NCBI GenBank assembly: GCA_002254565.1
Contig: NJEG01000002.1
Location: 1 to 47,512 of the forward strand
Direction: 5' to 3'
Source of the DNA: Candidatus Altarchaeales archaeon ex4484_2
GTDB lineage: Archaea > Altiarchaeota > Altiarchaeia > IMC4 > QMZM01
DNA: 47,512 bases
This document shows, in pieces, positions 39,723 through 47,512 of the stretch. Under the pieces are notes generated by a model. The model was given only the letters and a program-made list of their open reading frames with translations. It did not search any database and was not told where the DNA came from. The stretch's first letter is position 1, and the number at the start of each line of letters is the position of its first letter. Position numbers and translations under genes: made by a program.

Positions 39723-40990
39723 TTTTTCACGCTGCTTAGGGTGGTCAAACCAGCAGGTATTACCGTAACCCTGGCCTCATCCCCCATTTTTTCAAAAGCC
39801 CTCTGTAGGGCTTCATCCGGTGTTCCCGCATAGCCCAGCCGGTAGGTTTCCCTGACCTCCTTCTCGGGCATATCTGTTACCAGGATTATATCCGCCTTCT
39901 CCATGGCCTTAAGCTGGTAGAAGGCCTTATGCCCTCCTATATTGAATTTTTTGCCTAATTCCCTCTGTATTATCTCTTTTGTCTCGTATTTCTTCATCCA
40001 TTTCTCGTAGTTCCCGGCTCCAACGCCGTCTCCCACACCCTCCCTGCACTCTGCGACAAGAATAATCACTCCCCCCTCTTTCACAACATTCAGGCCCAGA
40101 TGGAGAGCCTTGTAGGCCTGGTAGAGGTCCAGATCATGCGGGCTTCCGTTTGCGGCCGTAACAACTATATCAGCTTTCTCCCCTGTGGTTACCCTGTAGG
40201 CCTCATCCACCAGCTTCGCTCCCTTTCTCAGAACGGAATCAAATTGTCCGGCGAAGGCTCCGATAATACCCTCCTCGGTCTGCACTATGTTTATGGTGTA
40301 ATCCACATCAGCCATCTTGGCTGCTTCGGTCATGTTCTCGTACATCGGGTTGCCGTCTAGTTTCCCTGGCCTGGAGTTCGGATGGAAAAAATTCCGTTGG
40401 TAGTTGTCTTGTATGGTCTCGTAGCCTGCAACACCGGGGAGAACGGATTTCCTTCCTCCCCCGTAGCCTGCGAAGTAGTGAATCTCCACATCCCCTGTAA
40501 GAACCTTGACATCAGCCTCGTAAAACACCCTCTTGATGTGGACTGGGGTACCCCTGCTGGTGTCTCCTAGGTAAACGAAGTCATCTCCCCAGCAGTCATT
40601 GCTCACGTATCTAATCCTTGAAGCGATATCTTTTCCTAAAAGTCTGGCTGCCTCCTCATCTTTTACAGTGCGATGGCTTCCGGTGGCAAATATTATTGTT
40701 ATGTCCCCATCTCTCACACCGGCAGAATAAAGTTCCTTAAGCAGGGGGGGTAGTATCTGGTCTGTGGGGCAGGGTCTTGTGTGGTCATCCACTGCTATGG
40801 CAACACTATCCCCTTTTTTTGCAATGTCCCTGAGTCTCTTGGTTTTTATTGGATTCTGGAGTGCATCCCTGAGGATATCATCTGGATTTTTTTCTATTTT
40901 CAGTTCTTTTGGTTTAAGAACATCCAACAGATTCTTTTCCGGCACATCAACAGAAAGTTCCTTTTCACCGTAGGGTAATGGTAATCTCAT
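39719..40990 (-). CDS. larA: LarA-type nickel-dependent racemase family protein (DUF2088)
   Basis: The 423 residues match the LarA family: IAVDDHTRPCPTDQILPPLL (about 67-86), ITIIFATGSHRTVKDEE, YVSNDCWGDDFVYLG, IHYFAGYGGGRKSVLPGVAGYETI (about 168-191, with the HxxxG-GGRK region that holds the nickel-pincer cofactor lysine) and ITVIPAGLTTL-type ending. LarA racemises lactate in bacteria; family members act on other 2-hydroxy acids. The maturation genes larB, larC and larE are not in this window, so activity would depend on genes elsewhere. An aryl-lactate substrate would fit the neighbouring aromatic genes, but this is speculation. Confidence 0.85.
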   Translation of the reverse strand: MRLPLPYGEKELSVDVPEKNLLDVLKPKELKIEKNPDDILRDALQNPIKTKRLRDIAKKGDSVAIAVDDHTRPCPTDQILPPLLKELYSAGVRDGDITIIFATGSHRTVKDEEAARLLGKDIASRIRYVSNDCWGDDFVYLGDTSRGTPVHIKRVFYEADVKVLTGDVEIHYFAGYGGGRKSVLPGVAGYETIQDNYQRNFFHPNSRPGKLDGNPMYENMTEAAKMADVDYTINIVQTEEGIIGAFAGQFDSVLRKGAKLVDEAYRVTTGEKADIVVTAANGSPHDLDLYQAYKALHLGLNVVKEGGVIILVAECREGVGDGVGAGNYEKWMKKYETKEIIQRELGKKFNIGGHKAFYQLKAMEKADIILVTDMPEKEVRETYRLGYAGTPDEALQRAFEKMGDEARVTVIPAGLTTLSSVKK

Positions 40991-41046
40991 TTTGACTGGT
41001 AATTATTTTATGATGATGTTCTTAAAAATTTGATATAGATGAGGAT

Positions 41047-41322
41047 TTATTTGTAAGAGAATACATCTCTATGATATTTTCTAATTATCTCCTTGATTTC
41101 ATCGCCTCTTTGCGGGTTAAGCGACACCTCCACACCATAATTGGTTGGTTTGGAGATGAGATAACCCGCCTTTATAGCATATTTCCCAACCTTCTTAATA
41201 TCCCCCCTTAGGTGTTTAGGAAATCCTTTAGTTAGGTTATCAAATGATGTATGAGAGTTACCCCACTTATTTAATCTTGCTAGATTGAGCAGGATGTCAG
41301 AAAGTATTTCTTCTTTTAGCAT
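41047..41322 (-). CDS. Small archaeal winged-helix-like protein
   Basis: The 91 residues have a pattern shared by short archaeal proteins of unknown function: ILLNLARLNKWGNSHTSFDNLTKGFPKH, then GDIKKVGKYAIKAGYLISKPTNYGVEVSLNPQRGDEIKEII. The KPTNYG-VSLNP segment resembles a wing. Probably a DNA-binding protein. It stands alone between larA (56 bp away) and the next regulator, with AT-rich sequence upstream. Confidence 0.65.
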   Translation of the reverse strand: MLKEEILSDILLNLARLNKWGNSHTSFDNLTKGFPKHLRGDIKKVGKYAIKAGYLISKPTNYGVEVSLNPQRGDEIKEIIRKYHRDVFSYK

Positions 41323-41424
41323 ATAATATAATTTGAACGTATGATTAAAAATAATTATTTTTACATAAAATCAACTTTTGAGAATATTTATATATTTAAT
41401 TCATAGTATTTATAAGATACTTTA

Positions 41425-41443
41425 TTCATAGCAATACAGATAA
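41425..41443 (+). repeat. 19-bp direct repeat, copy 1
   Basis: TTCATAGCAATACAGATAA occurs here and again at 41557-41575, 132 bp apart, in the leader region of the winged-helix gene at 41611. Between the copies lies a GC-rich potential hairpin (CCCACC at 41488-41493 with GGTGGG at 41528-41533). The interval from 41323 to 41610 holds no other gene that I can support. Confidence 0.5.
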
Positions 41444-41556
41444 ACTCAGAGTCATCTATCAAATAGCAAGGGTTCTAATGAACTCAACCCACCCCGAAGA
41501 TGATGATGGGGGTCGGTTACTCGCCCCGGTGGGATTATATTATTAATATGAGTAAC

Positions 41557-41575
41557 TTCATAGCAATACAGATAA
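41557..41575 (+). repeat. 19-bp direct repeat, copy 2
   Basis: This is the second exact copy of the 19-bp repeat. It lies 35 bp before the chosen start of the winged-helix gene, downstream of a TATA-like TTATATTATTAATA (41534-41547). Confidence 0.5.
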
Positions 41576-41610
41576 GTGGGATGATAGTCTCCTGTCATTC
41601 CACAATTAGA

Positions 41611-41934
41611 ATGACACACGAAAAATCCTTACTATTAGGAGTCTTGGGCGATACACCCCAATTGAGAATAGTTGATTTTTTATTGGGACACTATAGGTAT
41701 GACTACTCCAAAAAAGAGATAGCTGAAGGTGCAGGTATAGCAGTTTCTACCCTCTATGGTGTCTGGAAGGAATTGGAGGAGCTGGAGATAGTAATCCAAA
41801 CAAGAGCTTACGGAAATACAAGATTATTCAAGATAAATTCCCAGAATTCGTTGGTTAAATCACTAGCTAAGATGGATATGGATCTGGTTGAGTTAACAGC
41901 TCCAAAGAAGAGGATCATAGCAGATCCATCATAG
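41611..41934 (+). CDS. Winged-helix transcriptional regulator
   Basis: The 107 residues resemble a common archaeal regulator family: LGVLGDTPQLRIVDFLLGHYRYDYSKKEIAEGAGIAVSTLYGVWKELEELEIV (about 6-58), with helix-turn-helix at KKEIAEGAGIAVSTLYGVW and a wing TRAYGNTRLFKIN. The ATG at 41611 starts right before the conserved part; the open frame reaches back to 41500 but there crosses the direct repeat and shows no conserved pattern. It stands between unrelated genes; targets are unknown. Confidence 0.72.
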   Translation: MTHEKSLLLGVLGDTPQLRIVDFLLGHYRYDYSKKEIAEGAGIAVSTLYGVWKELEELEIVIQTRAYGNTRLFKINSQNSLVKSLAKMDMDLVELTAPKKRIIADPS

Positions 41935-41973
41935 AATCTAGAAAATTACAAAAATCTGGGGCCCTTAAAAATT

Positions 41974-43236
41974 CTAAGAGCCAGGGGTTCCTCCGTCTAC
42001 ACTACCCTCCCTTAATTCACTTCCGTCCCTGATAAGTGTTTTACCGTTTCCATCGGCACCAATTGAATTTATATAGAAGACGGAATCAATTTCTCTCCCA
42101 TCCTTCCTGTCTAAAAGGCGAAGTGTACAAGCAGAATTCAACAGGTCGAATGATGAATCTATTATCGCTCCAATATGCCCTGGATGATCCTCCAGGAATT
42201 TCTCAGGGTCATCTACTATGACCGCGTACTCACCATCCTCTATAATCATATCGCCTTGATAGGGATTCAACTTATGTTGTGTTTTTACACCGTTTATTCT
42301 CTCCTCCTCAAGCCTCCAATTACTCATATCCACAGTAATGCCGTTACCATAGACCTCAATCCATTCCCTGTTATTGTCAGAACCAGGGAGATTATACATC
42401 ACCTCATTCATGATTACAGAGCCTGCTGGAACAGTTGTTGTTGTAATAGTGGTGGTCGAGGTTGATGTGGTAGATGTTGTTGAAGTGGATGTTGTAGTTG
42501 TAGAGGTGGATGTTGATGTAGTTGACGTAGAGGTTGAGGTGGTTGAGGAGGTGGTGGTTGATGTGGATGTGAGTGTTGTTGAGGTGGAGGTGGTTGATTC
42601 CTCTCTTACTCCTACGCTCAACTCATCCACCAGACTAAGGTTGGAATCCCAGAGATAAGCGGTATCACCGTCATTATTCCAGACGCCCCCATCCCTGCCC
42701 CAGTACAGGTCGGTGGGTGAATCAACTCCTGAGCCGGTGTGAACCCTCACCGAGGTATCAGGGATTAGTTTAAACCCGTTAGGAAACGGGTAGGTGTGGT
42801 CCTCCCTATCCCTCAGAAACCAGCCGCTTAAATCCATCATGGAGCTGTCCTGGTTTACTAACCTCACCCACTCATCACCCAAATCCAAACCCACAATCCG
42901 TATCCCTCCGGTAGGTAATGTTGTGGTTGAGGTGGATGCGGATGCTGTTTTCTTTGTTGTTGTGGAGGTAATCCCGCATTTACCATAATCCTCTACCACG
43001 CGACCGTCCGGGCAGATATACTTTGTTATCAGGGTTGTGGAGGTCTTGGGCTCGGGGCATTCGTCCGGGTCCTCCACCACCCGTCCATTGGAGCAGACGT
43101 AACGATTTGTCTCAGGGCAATCGCTCTTGTGGGATGCCATACTACCGTCAGAGCATATGAACTTTGTTTCAGGCTGGCTGCTAAGACAGCAACCAAGCAA
43201 CACCATCAGGATGAGAAACGAGTGCATGGATTCCAT
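41974..43236 (-). CDS. Lipoprotein with two lamin-tail (LTD) domains and Ser/Thr-rich linker
   Basis: The 420 residues begin with a lipoprotein signal (FLILMVLLGC, lipid cysteine at about 16). Three short repeats of the form C-x-DG/NGR-V-x-C follow (CSDGSMASHKSDC, CSNGRVVEDPDEC, CPDGRVVEDYGKC). Two lamin-tail-like domains, about 108-215 (IRIVGLDLGDEWVRLVNQD, LSGWFLRDREDHTYPF) and 275-400 (VIMNEVMYNLPGSDNNREWI), are joined by a nearly pure Ser/Thr linker (42430-42595). LTD domains occur in secreted or surface proteins, often with nucleases. The linker is a probable O-glycosylated stalk. It lies 21 bp before the DUF92 gene stop. Confidence 0.75.
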   Translation of the reverse strand: MESMHSFLILMVLLGCCLSSQPETKFICSDGSMASHKSDCPETNRYVCSNGRVVEDPDECPEPKTSTTLITKYICPDGRVVEDYGKCGITSTTTKKTASASTSTTTLPTGGIRIVGLDLGDEWVRLVNQDSSMMDLSGWFLRDREDHTYPFPNGFKLIPDTSVRVHTGSGVDSPTDLYWGRDGGVWNNDGDTAYLWDSNLSLVDELSVGVREESTTSTSTTLTSTSTTTSSTTSTSTSTTSTSTSTTTTSTSTTSTTSTSTTTITTTTVPAGSVIMNEVMYNLPGSDNNREWIEVYGNGITVDMSNWRLEEERINGVKTQHKLNPYQGDMIIEDGEYAVIVDDPEKFLEDHPGHIGAIIDSSFDLLNSACTLRLLDRKDGREIDSVFYINSIGADGNGKTLIRDGSELREGSVDGGTPGS

Positions 43237-43257
43237 GGTGTTAATCTATTGGGTGAT

Positions 43258-43989
43258 TCACGTAAAAAGGAATGCAAATAATATAGCAACTAATCCCCCC
43301 ATCAGAGTAGCCAGGAAGTTAACTGTATGCTGGTCTATCAACCTTCTCTCAACAACTGCTCCCAGAAGGCTGTCAATGTTGCAGCCGACGAAACCAGCTA
43401 ATGCACCAACATAAAGATATGATATGTGATGGGAGAAGAGCACAGGAATCAGGGATAATAGGAAGGCACCTGCCAGGGAAGCTATTGTACCAGGAGCTGA
43501 GACCGCACCGCTTGTTCCCACCCTAACCCTCTTTCTTGGGTTTGTTATGAGACGGGGTTTCTTGTCATAGATTTGGCCTATCTCTGTTGCAAAGGTGTCT
43601 GCTGTGGCAGTAGCCATCGCTCCCACGAAACCGTAGAGAAGCAGGGAGTTGCCTGTGTAGTAATACAGTAGGGAGTAGATTACTGCCGAGCCCCCGTTCC
43701 CGAAGACGTTCCTGTATGTCCGGACTTCCTGGCCCACACCGTTTCTCTCTTTTTCACCCAGCTTGTATTTACTGACCAGGTTTCCTACGATAAAGAAGGC
43801 CAGGACGAGGTAAATCCAGTACCATAAATCCCCCAGGGATATGAATATAACAACCCCAACTAAACCGGATGCAATCAGGGCTGTTAACTCAATCTTTTTC
43901 TTCAGGTACGCGTAAACAAGTATCAATACACATAATGATACGGTAACCCAGAGATATAAACCCATTTTAAAGAATAGAGTAGAGAACAT
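43258..43989 (-). CDS. DUF92 family integral membrane protein
   Basis: The 243 residues match DUF92 (TIGR00297-like): several membrane spans, NVFGNGGSAVIYSLLYYYTG, the conserved GAMATATADTFATEIGQIYDKKPRLITNPRKRVRVGTSGAVSAPGT stretch (about 115-165), and GCNIDSLLGAVVERR near the end. Plant relatives phosphorylate phytyl phosphate, so a polyprenyl-phosphate kinase-like role is possible. The open frame extends to 44250 through purS on the other strand; starts at 43989 or 43965 are far more likely. It diverges from purS. Confidence 0.82.
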   Translation of the reverse strand: MFSTLFFKMGLYLWVTVSLCVLILVYAYLKKKIELTALIASGLVGVVIFISLGDLWYWIYLVLAFFIVGNLVSKYKLGEKERNGVGQEVRTYRNVFGNGGSAVIYSLLYYYTGNSLLLYGFVGAMATATADTFATEIGQIYDKKPRLITNPRKRVRVGTSGAVSAPGTIASLAGAFLLSLIPVLFSHHISYLYVGALAGFVGCNIDSLLGAVVERRLIDQHTVNFLATLMGGLVAILFAFLFT

Positions 43990-44044
43990 AAAAATAACAA
44001 TTTTTAGTGCTCTGGTGTAATGTTTTAACATTGAGGTGAGATAG

Positions 44045-44287
44045 ATGTCATACACCATCGAAGTCAGAATAGAATTAAAGAAGGGCGTTATTGACGCGGA
44101 AGGAGAAACCGTGAAAAAATCACTTAATCTTCTGGGATACAGGATAAAGGACGTGAACACCGTAAGAATATATGCCATAAAGGTGGAAGCAGGATCAGAG
44201 AATGATGCTGTTGAGGAAATAAATGAGGCCTGTAAACGATTACTCGCCAACCCAGTTATACAGAACTACAGTGTGACTGTAAAATGA
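44045..44287 (+). CDS. purS: Phosphoribosylformylglycinamidine synthase subunit PurS
   Basis: The 80 residues fit PurS: IEVRIELKKGVIDAEGETVKKSLNLLGYRIKDVNTVRIYAIKV, then ENDAVEEINEACKRLLANPVIQNYSVTV. PurS bridges PurL and PurQ in the split FGAM synthase. GAGGTGA (44033-44039) lies 5 bp before the ATG. It overlaps purL by 4 bp (ATGA). It is the first gene of a purSLQ operon. Confidence 0.95.
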   Translation: MSYTIEVRIELKKGVIDAEGETVKKSLNLLGYRIKDVNTVRIYAIKVEAGSENDAVEEINEACKRLLANPVIQNYSVTVK

Positions 44288-46593
44288 GCCTGTACAGGGA
44301 AATCACCGACAGGGTGTATGAGATAAACCTGCTGGATTCCTCAGATGAGGAGATGGAATCCATGAGCAGGGATAGGAGCCTGGGCCTGAACCTCAAGGAA
44401 TTAAGGAAAATCAAGAAACACTTCAAGGGGGAGGGAAGGAATCCAAGTGATGTGGAATTGGAGGCCTTCGCCCAGAGCTGGAGCGAGCACTGCTGCTACA
44501 AGACCAGTAAACCCATCCTTGACGAAAGCGTTTTCAAAACCAAGGCCCCACAAAACATCTGCGTAATCTCCGAGGATGCCGGGGTGGTGGATTTCAATGA
44601 AGACTATGCTTATGTCGTCGCCCTTGAGAGCCACAACCATCCATCGGCTCTGGACCCCTATGGGGGAGCAGCAACAGGTATTGGAGGAATCCTGAGGGAT
44701 GTGGTCTGCATGGGCGCGCAACCTGTTGCACTGGTTGACCCCCTGTTTTTCGGGCCACTGGATTATGACTACAAAAAAATCCCAGAGGGAGTCAAGCATC
44801 CAGAGTTCCTGTTCAAGGGTGTGGTTTCTGGTATCGCCGCATACGGTAACAGGGTTGGCATCCCCACCATAGCGGGGATGGTAGAGTTCGACGAAAGCTA
44901 CGTCGGCAACTGCCTGGTTAACGTGGGCTGTGTTGGCATAGTTAGGAAAGAGGATATAATACATAGCCGGGCTGGATACAAAGGCGACGTTTACATCCTG
45001 GCTGGAGGCAAAACCGGCAGGGATGGAATCCATGGAGTAACCTTCGCATCAGCGGAGCTGGATGAGGGAAGTGAGGAAAAGGATATTCCCGCCGTACAAC
45101 TGGGTTATGCTATAATGAAGGAGCCCCTGATGCACGCGTGCCTGGAAGCTAACAAAAAAAAGCTTTTAACCGGCTTGAAGGATTTTGGGGGGGGAGGGCT
45201 TTCTTGCGTGTCCGCTGAGATGGCGCACTCGGGGGGTAAGGGAGCGATCGTATACCTGGATAAAATCCCGTTGAAGGAGGAGGGTCTTGATCCCTGGGAG
45301 ATCTGGGTCTCAGAAAGCCAGGAGCGGATGATGCTAACCGTGAAGCCTGAGAATGTGGAGAGGGTTTTGGAGATATTTGATTTCTGGGATGTTCCGGCTG
45401 TTGTTGTGGGGGAAATAGATGACAGCAGCAGAATAAAGGTCACATATAAGGGCGTGACTGTCTTGGACCTGGACCTGGATTTCCTGTTGAAGGGTGTGGT
45501 CTATGAGAGGCCCTACAGGTTTGTGGAAAGAGAGTATAAAGATGTGGATTTCAGGATGCCTGATCTAAAGGAAAGCTGTCTGAGAATCCTGGGCAGCCAG
45601 AGGGTAGGTAGTAAAGCCCCAGTAGTCAGGAGATACGATCATGAGGTGAGAGGTAATACAGTAATCAAGCCCATGCAGGGCATAGTGAATAAACAATCCC
45701 ATGGGGATGCTGCAGTAATTAAACCATTAGACGACAGCTTCCAGGGATTGTCCATTACAACAGACGTGAACCCCCACTTCTGTAAGCTAGACCCTTACTG
45801 GGGCGCTGCCTCGGCCGTTGAGGAGGTGGTGAGGAACCTGGTTTCAGTGAACAGTCTGCCGCATTCTATGGCGGACTGCCTGAATTTCGGCAATCCCGAG
45901 AAAGAAGACAGGCTGGGGGATTTTAAGAAATGCTGTGAGGGCCTGTACTTTGCTGCCAGCTCATTCAGGCTGCCTTTCGTATCCGGGAATGTCTCATTCT
46001 ACAACGAAAGTGCTTCGGGTGCTGTGGCCCCGACACCATCCATTCTGGGAATAGGAATGGTCCGGGATGTCAGGAAATGCGTTACATCAGACCTCAAAAG
46101 GGAAGGTAATGCACTCTACCTGGTGGGGGAAACAGGAAGGGAGATGGGCGCCTCCGAATACTACCGGGTTTTGGGCCTGGCTGGGGGGAAAGTCCCCAGG
46201 GTTTACCCGGAGAGGGTTATGAAGGGAATGGATTCCCTGCTGGATTTGATGGATTCCTCCAGGATAAGAGCATGCCATGATTTATCAACAGGGGGTCTCT
46301 TCGTTGCCTTAGCGGAGATGTGTTTCGGAGGGGATCTTGGAGCCAGAGTGGACCTGCAGGGTATGGGAGACCTGAGAAGTGACTTCAAGTTGTTCAGCGA
46401 ATCAAACGGTAGATGGCTGGTTGAGGTAAGAGAGAAAGATTCCCAGGCGGTGGTGGAGGAATTGAATGCTCTGCGGGTTGGGGAGGTTAATAGGGATAAA
46501 ACCCTGGATTTAGCGGATGGTGGAAATAGGATATCCCTTGACCTGGAAGAGTTGAGGGTGAAGTGGATGAATGCAATAGAGGGGGAGGAATAA
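44284..46593 (+). CDS. purL: Phosphoribosylformylglycinamidine synthase subunit PurL
   Basis: The 769 residues are the small-type PurL with two PurM-like halves: AFAQSWSEHCCYKTSKPIL, ALESHNHPSALDPYGGAATGIGGILRD (about 116-142), FGGGGLSCVSAEMAHSGGKG (about 301-320), ESQERMMLTVKPEN, then the second half with DVNPHFCKLDPYWGAASAVEEVVRNL, VSGNVSFYNES and ACHDLSTGGLFVALAEM. It makes FGAM with ATP and ammonia from PurQ. Overlap with purS and a 1-bp gap to purQ indicate one operon. Confidence 0.97.
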   Translation: MSLYREITDRVYEINLLDSSDEEMESMSRDRSLGLNLKELRKIKKHFKGEGRNPSDVELEAFAQSWSEHCCYKTSKPILDESVFKTKAPQNICVISEDAGVVDFNEDYAYVVALESHNHPSALDPYGGAATGIGGILRDVVCMGAQPVALVDPLFFGPLDYDYKKIPEGVKHPEFLFKGVVSGIAAYGNRVGIPTIAGMVEFDESYVGNCLVNVGCVGIVRKEDIIHSRAGYKGDVYILAGGKTGRDGIHGVTFASAELDEGSEEKDIPAVQLGYAIMKEPLMHACLEANKKKLLTGLKDFGGGGLSCVSAEMAHSGGKGAIVYLDKIPLKEEGLDPWEIWVSESQERMMLTVKPENVERVLEIFDFWDVPAVVVGEIDDSSRIKVTYKGVTVLDLDLDFLLKGVVYERPYRFVEREYKDVDFRMPDLKESCLRILGSQRVGSKAPVVRRYDHEVRGNTVIKPMQGIVNKQSHGDAAVIKPLDDSFQGLSITTDVNPHFCKLDPYWGAASAVEEVVRNLVSVNSLPHSMADCLNFGNPEKEDRLGDFKKCCEGLYFAASSFRLPFVSGNVSFYNESASGAVAPTPSILGIGMVRDVRKCVTSDLKREGNALYLVGETGREMGASEYYRVLGLAGGKVPRVYPERVMKGMDSLLDLMDSSRIRACHDLSTGGLFVALAEMCFGGDLGARVDLQGMGDLRSDFKLFSESNGRWLVEVREKDSQAVVEELNALRVGEVNRDKTLDLADGGNRISLDLEELRVKWMNAIEGEE

Positions 46594-46594
46594 G

Positions 46595-47404
46595 ATGCCG
46601 GATGTGTGTGTTTTGTTGATTGAGGGAACCAACTGCGAGGAAGAAACACGGAGGGCATTTGAGTCGGTGGGCTTGGAGGCGGAGCTCGTTCATCTGAAGC
46701 AGCTTACAGGCGACTGCAAGAGGGGAAGGAGGAAGAATTTATTCGACTATAGGGTACTTATGTTGCCTGGCGGGTGGTCGGCGGGGGATTACGTGAGAGC
46801 GGGCGCCATATTCGCTGCGAGAATAAAGTCCAGGCTTAGAGAGGATATAAAGGAGTTTGTTGAGTCAGGGAATCTGGTGGGTGGTATCTGCAACGGGTTC
46901 CAGATACTGACGGAGATGGGATTGCTACCGGCATTTGATGGGATGAGTGAGGCGCCTGTGGCTTGTTTAACAAACAATCTGTCGTCTAGTTTCCAGTGCA
47001 GGCCCACTTACATAAAGCATGTGGGTAGTTGCCTTTTCACGGGCGGTATTGAAAAAGACCGCGTAATGCAAATTCCCGTAGCCCACGCAGAAGGCAGGTT
47101 TACTTTTGGGGAGAGAGATAGAGAACTCCTCAGGGATTTAACGGATAATAAGCAGATAGTCTTCAGGTACTGTATGGAGAACGGGGACGAAGCAGGCGGT
47201 GTTTTTCCATGGAACCCGAACGGCAGCTTATATGATATTGCTGGGATCTGTAACCCTGAGGGTAATGTGTTGGGGATGATGCCCCACCCTGAACGCGTAA
47301 TTGACGTGATACAGGAATCTGATTGGACGAGAAACCCAGGCAGGGATTACGGCGATGGACGGATGTTGTTTGAGAGTGTTGCAGAATACCTGAAGAAGAT
47401 ATGA
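46595..47404 (+). CDS. purQ: Phosphoribosylformylglycinamidine synthase subunit PurQ
   Basis: The 269 residues are a class I glutamine amidotransferase: VLLIEGTNCEEETRRAFE, VLMLPGGWSAGDYVRAGAIF, the nucleophile in GGICNGFQILTEMGLLPAF (about 96-114), AHAEGRF and the catalytic His/Glu pair in MMPHPERVID near residue 230. It feeds ammonia to PurL. Length is normal for archaeal PurQ. The stop at 47402-47404 is followed by a GC-rich hairpin. Confidence 0.97.
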   Translation: MPDVCVLLIEGTNCEEETRRAFESVGLEAELVHLKQLTGDCKRGRRKNLFDYRVLMLPGGWSAGDYVRAGAIFAARIKSRLREDIKEFVESGNLVGGICNGFQILTEMGLLPAFDGMSEAPVACLTNNLSSSFQCRPTYIKHVGSCLFTGGIEKDRVMQIPVAHAEGRFTFGERDRELLRDLTDNKQIVFRYCMENGDEAGGVFPWNPNGSLYDIAGICNPEGNVLGMMPHPERVIDVIQESDWTRNPGRDYGDGRMLFESVAEYLKKI

Positions 47405-47413
47405 TAGTGTAAA

Positions 47414-47512
47414 CTACCCCGCCCTAAAGGGCGGCGGGGCGTTTTTACATCGCAAGCATCAGGGTGACGTTCTGTCTAAGCACATGAGAAGTCATTCAGT
47501 GTTGTCTGCGAT
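47414..47512 (-). mobile_element. Probable end of an IS200/IS605 (IS1341-type) element, truncated by the window
   Basis: CCCCGCCC-TAAA-GGGCGG-CGGGG (47417-47439) followed by a T-run resembles the terminal hairpin beside tnpB in archaeal IS1341-type elements, whose end typically reads GGGCGGGGTAGTT on the tnpB strand. Read on the minus strand, the hairpin codes for a TPRRPLGRGS-like tail seen at the ends of such elements. No transposase coding sequence is visible in the 67 bp that remain. A plain terminator for purSLQ is the alternative. Confidence 0.4.

Noticed and set aside
41500-41575. C/D-box small RNA (ATGATGA in 41498-41506)
   Set aside because: A C-box-like ATGATGA is present, but no convincing D box (CTGA) or C'/D' pair follows at the right distance.
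42430-42595. Possible CRISPR or tandem repeat array
   Set aside because: The short GTT/GAG-type repeats code for the Ser/Thr linker; there are no unique spacers of constant length.
42374-42658. Val/Asp-rich open frame on + opposite the lipoprotein linker
   Set aside because: It is the reverse reading of the Ser/Thr repeat codons and has no start-site support or family likeness.
43990-44250. N-terminal extension of the DUF92 frame across purS
   Set aside because: It runs antisense through the well-supported purS gene and shows no family pattern; later starts at 43989 or 43965 fit the family.

Overview
The window is archaeal chromosome. Diagnostic features are the archaeal-type ribosomal proteins L1 and L10/P0, an early shikimate route through ADH synthase and 3-dehydroquinate synthase II, a GHMP-type shikimate kinase, a split PurS/PurL/PurQ FGAM synthase, ferredoxin-linked IorAB, AT-rich TATA-like promoters and many small winged-helix regulators. 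It reads as a euryarchaeote-like, possibly uncultivated lineage; I cannot name the genus. The gene content suggests an anaerobe (indolepyruvate:ferredoxin oxidoreductase, LarA-type protein). No methanogenesis gene is recognisable.

Layout. 0-3.2 kb: a frameshifted FIST-domain gene, a frameshifted zinc-ribbon/tandem V4R gene and a convergent winged-helix regulator, all on DNA whose + strand is strongly A/C-rich. 3.2-4.6 kb: a CBS-pair protein, a 52-residue AbrB-like protein and a DUF433/DUF5615 toxin-antitoxin pair. 4.7-6.3 kb: L1-L10 without L11 or L12. 6.3-14.2 kb: a compact minus-strand cluster of envelope proteins with a KaiC/RadA-like ATPase and a MinD/ParA ATPase, divergent from a secreted protein rich in N-glycosylation sequons. 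This is the best candidate for an undescribed system. 14.2-15.8 kb: a small regulator, a PurM-superfamily protein and a duplicated double-hairpin element. 15.8-20.5 kb: a branched-chain amino acid type ABC transporter, with livKHM on + and livFG on -.

20.6-29.1 kb: a complete set of genes for ADH synthase through chorismate to the phenylalanine and tyrosine branches, in two gene blocks (aroA-pheA on +; ADH synthase-DHQS II-aroD-aroE-tyrA-aroC-shikimate kinase on -). 29.2-37.1 kb: an Lrp/AsnC regulator, two divergent phenylacetate-CoA ligase genes, a tandem ACT protein, a small HTH protein preceded by two palindromes 20 bp apart, an amidohydrolase, a DUF6125-like protein and iorAB. Together with the shikimate genes this gives two possible routes to aromatic amino acids: de novo synthesis, and interconversion of aryl acids with aryl pyruvates through aryl-CoA and IorAB.

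37.2-47.5 kb: a small secreted protein, purD, an isochorismatase-type hydrolase with a LarA-type protein, two winged-helix proteins, a lamin-tail-domain lipoprotein, a DUF92 membrane protein and purS-purL-purQ. The window ends in a GC-rich hairpin that looks like the end of an IS200/IS605 (IS1341-type) element.
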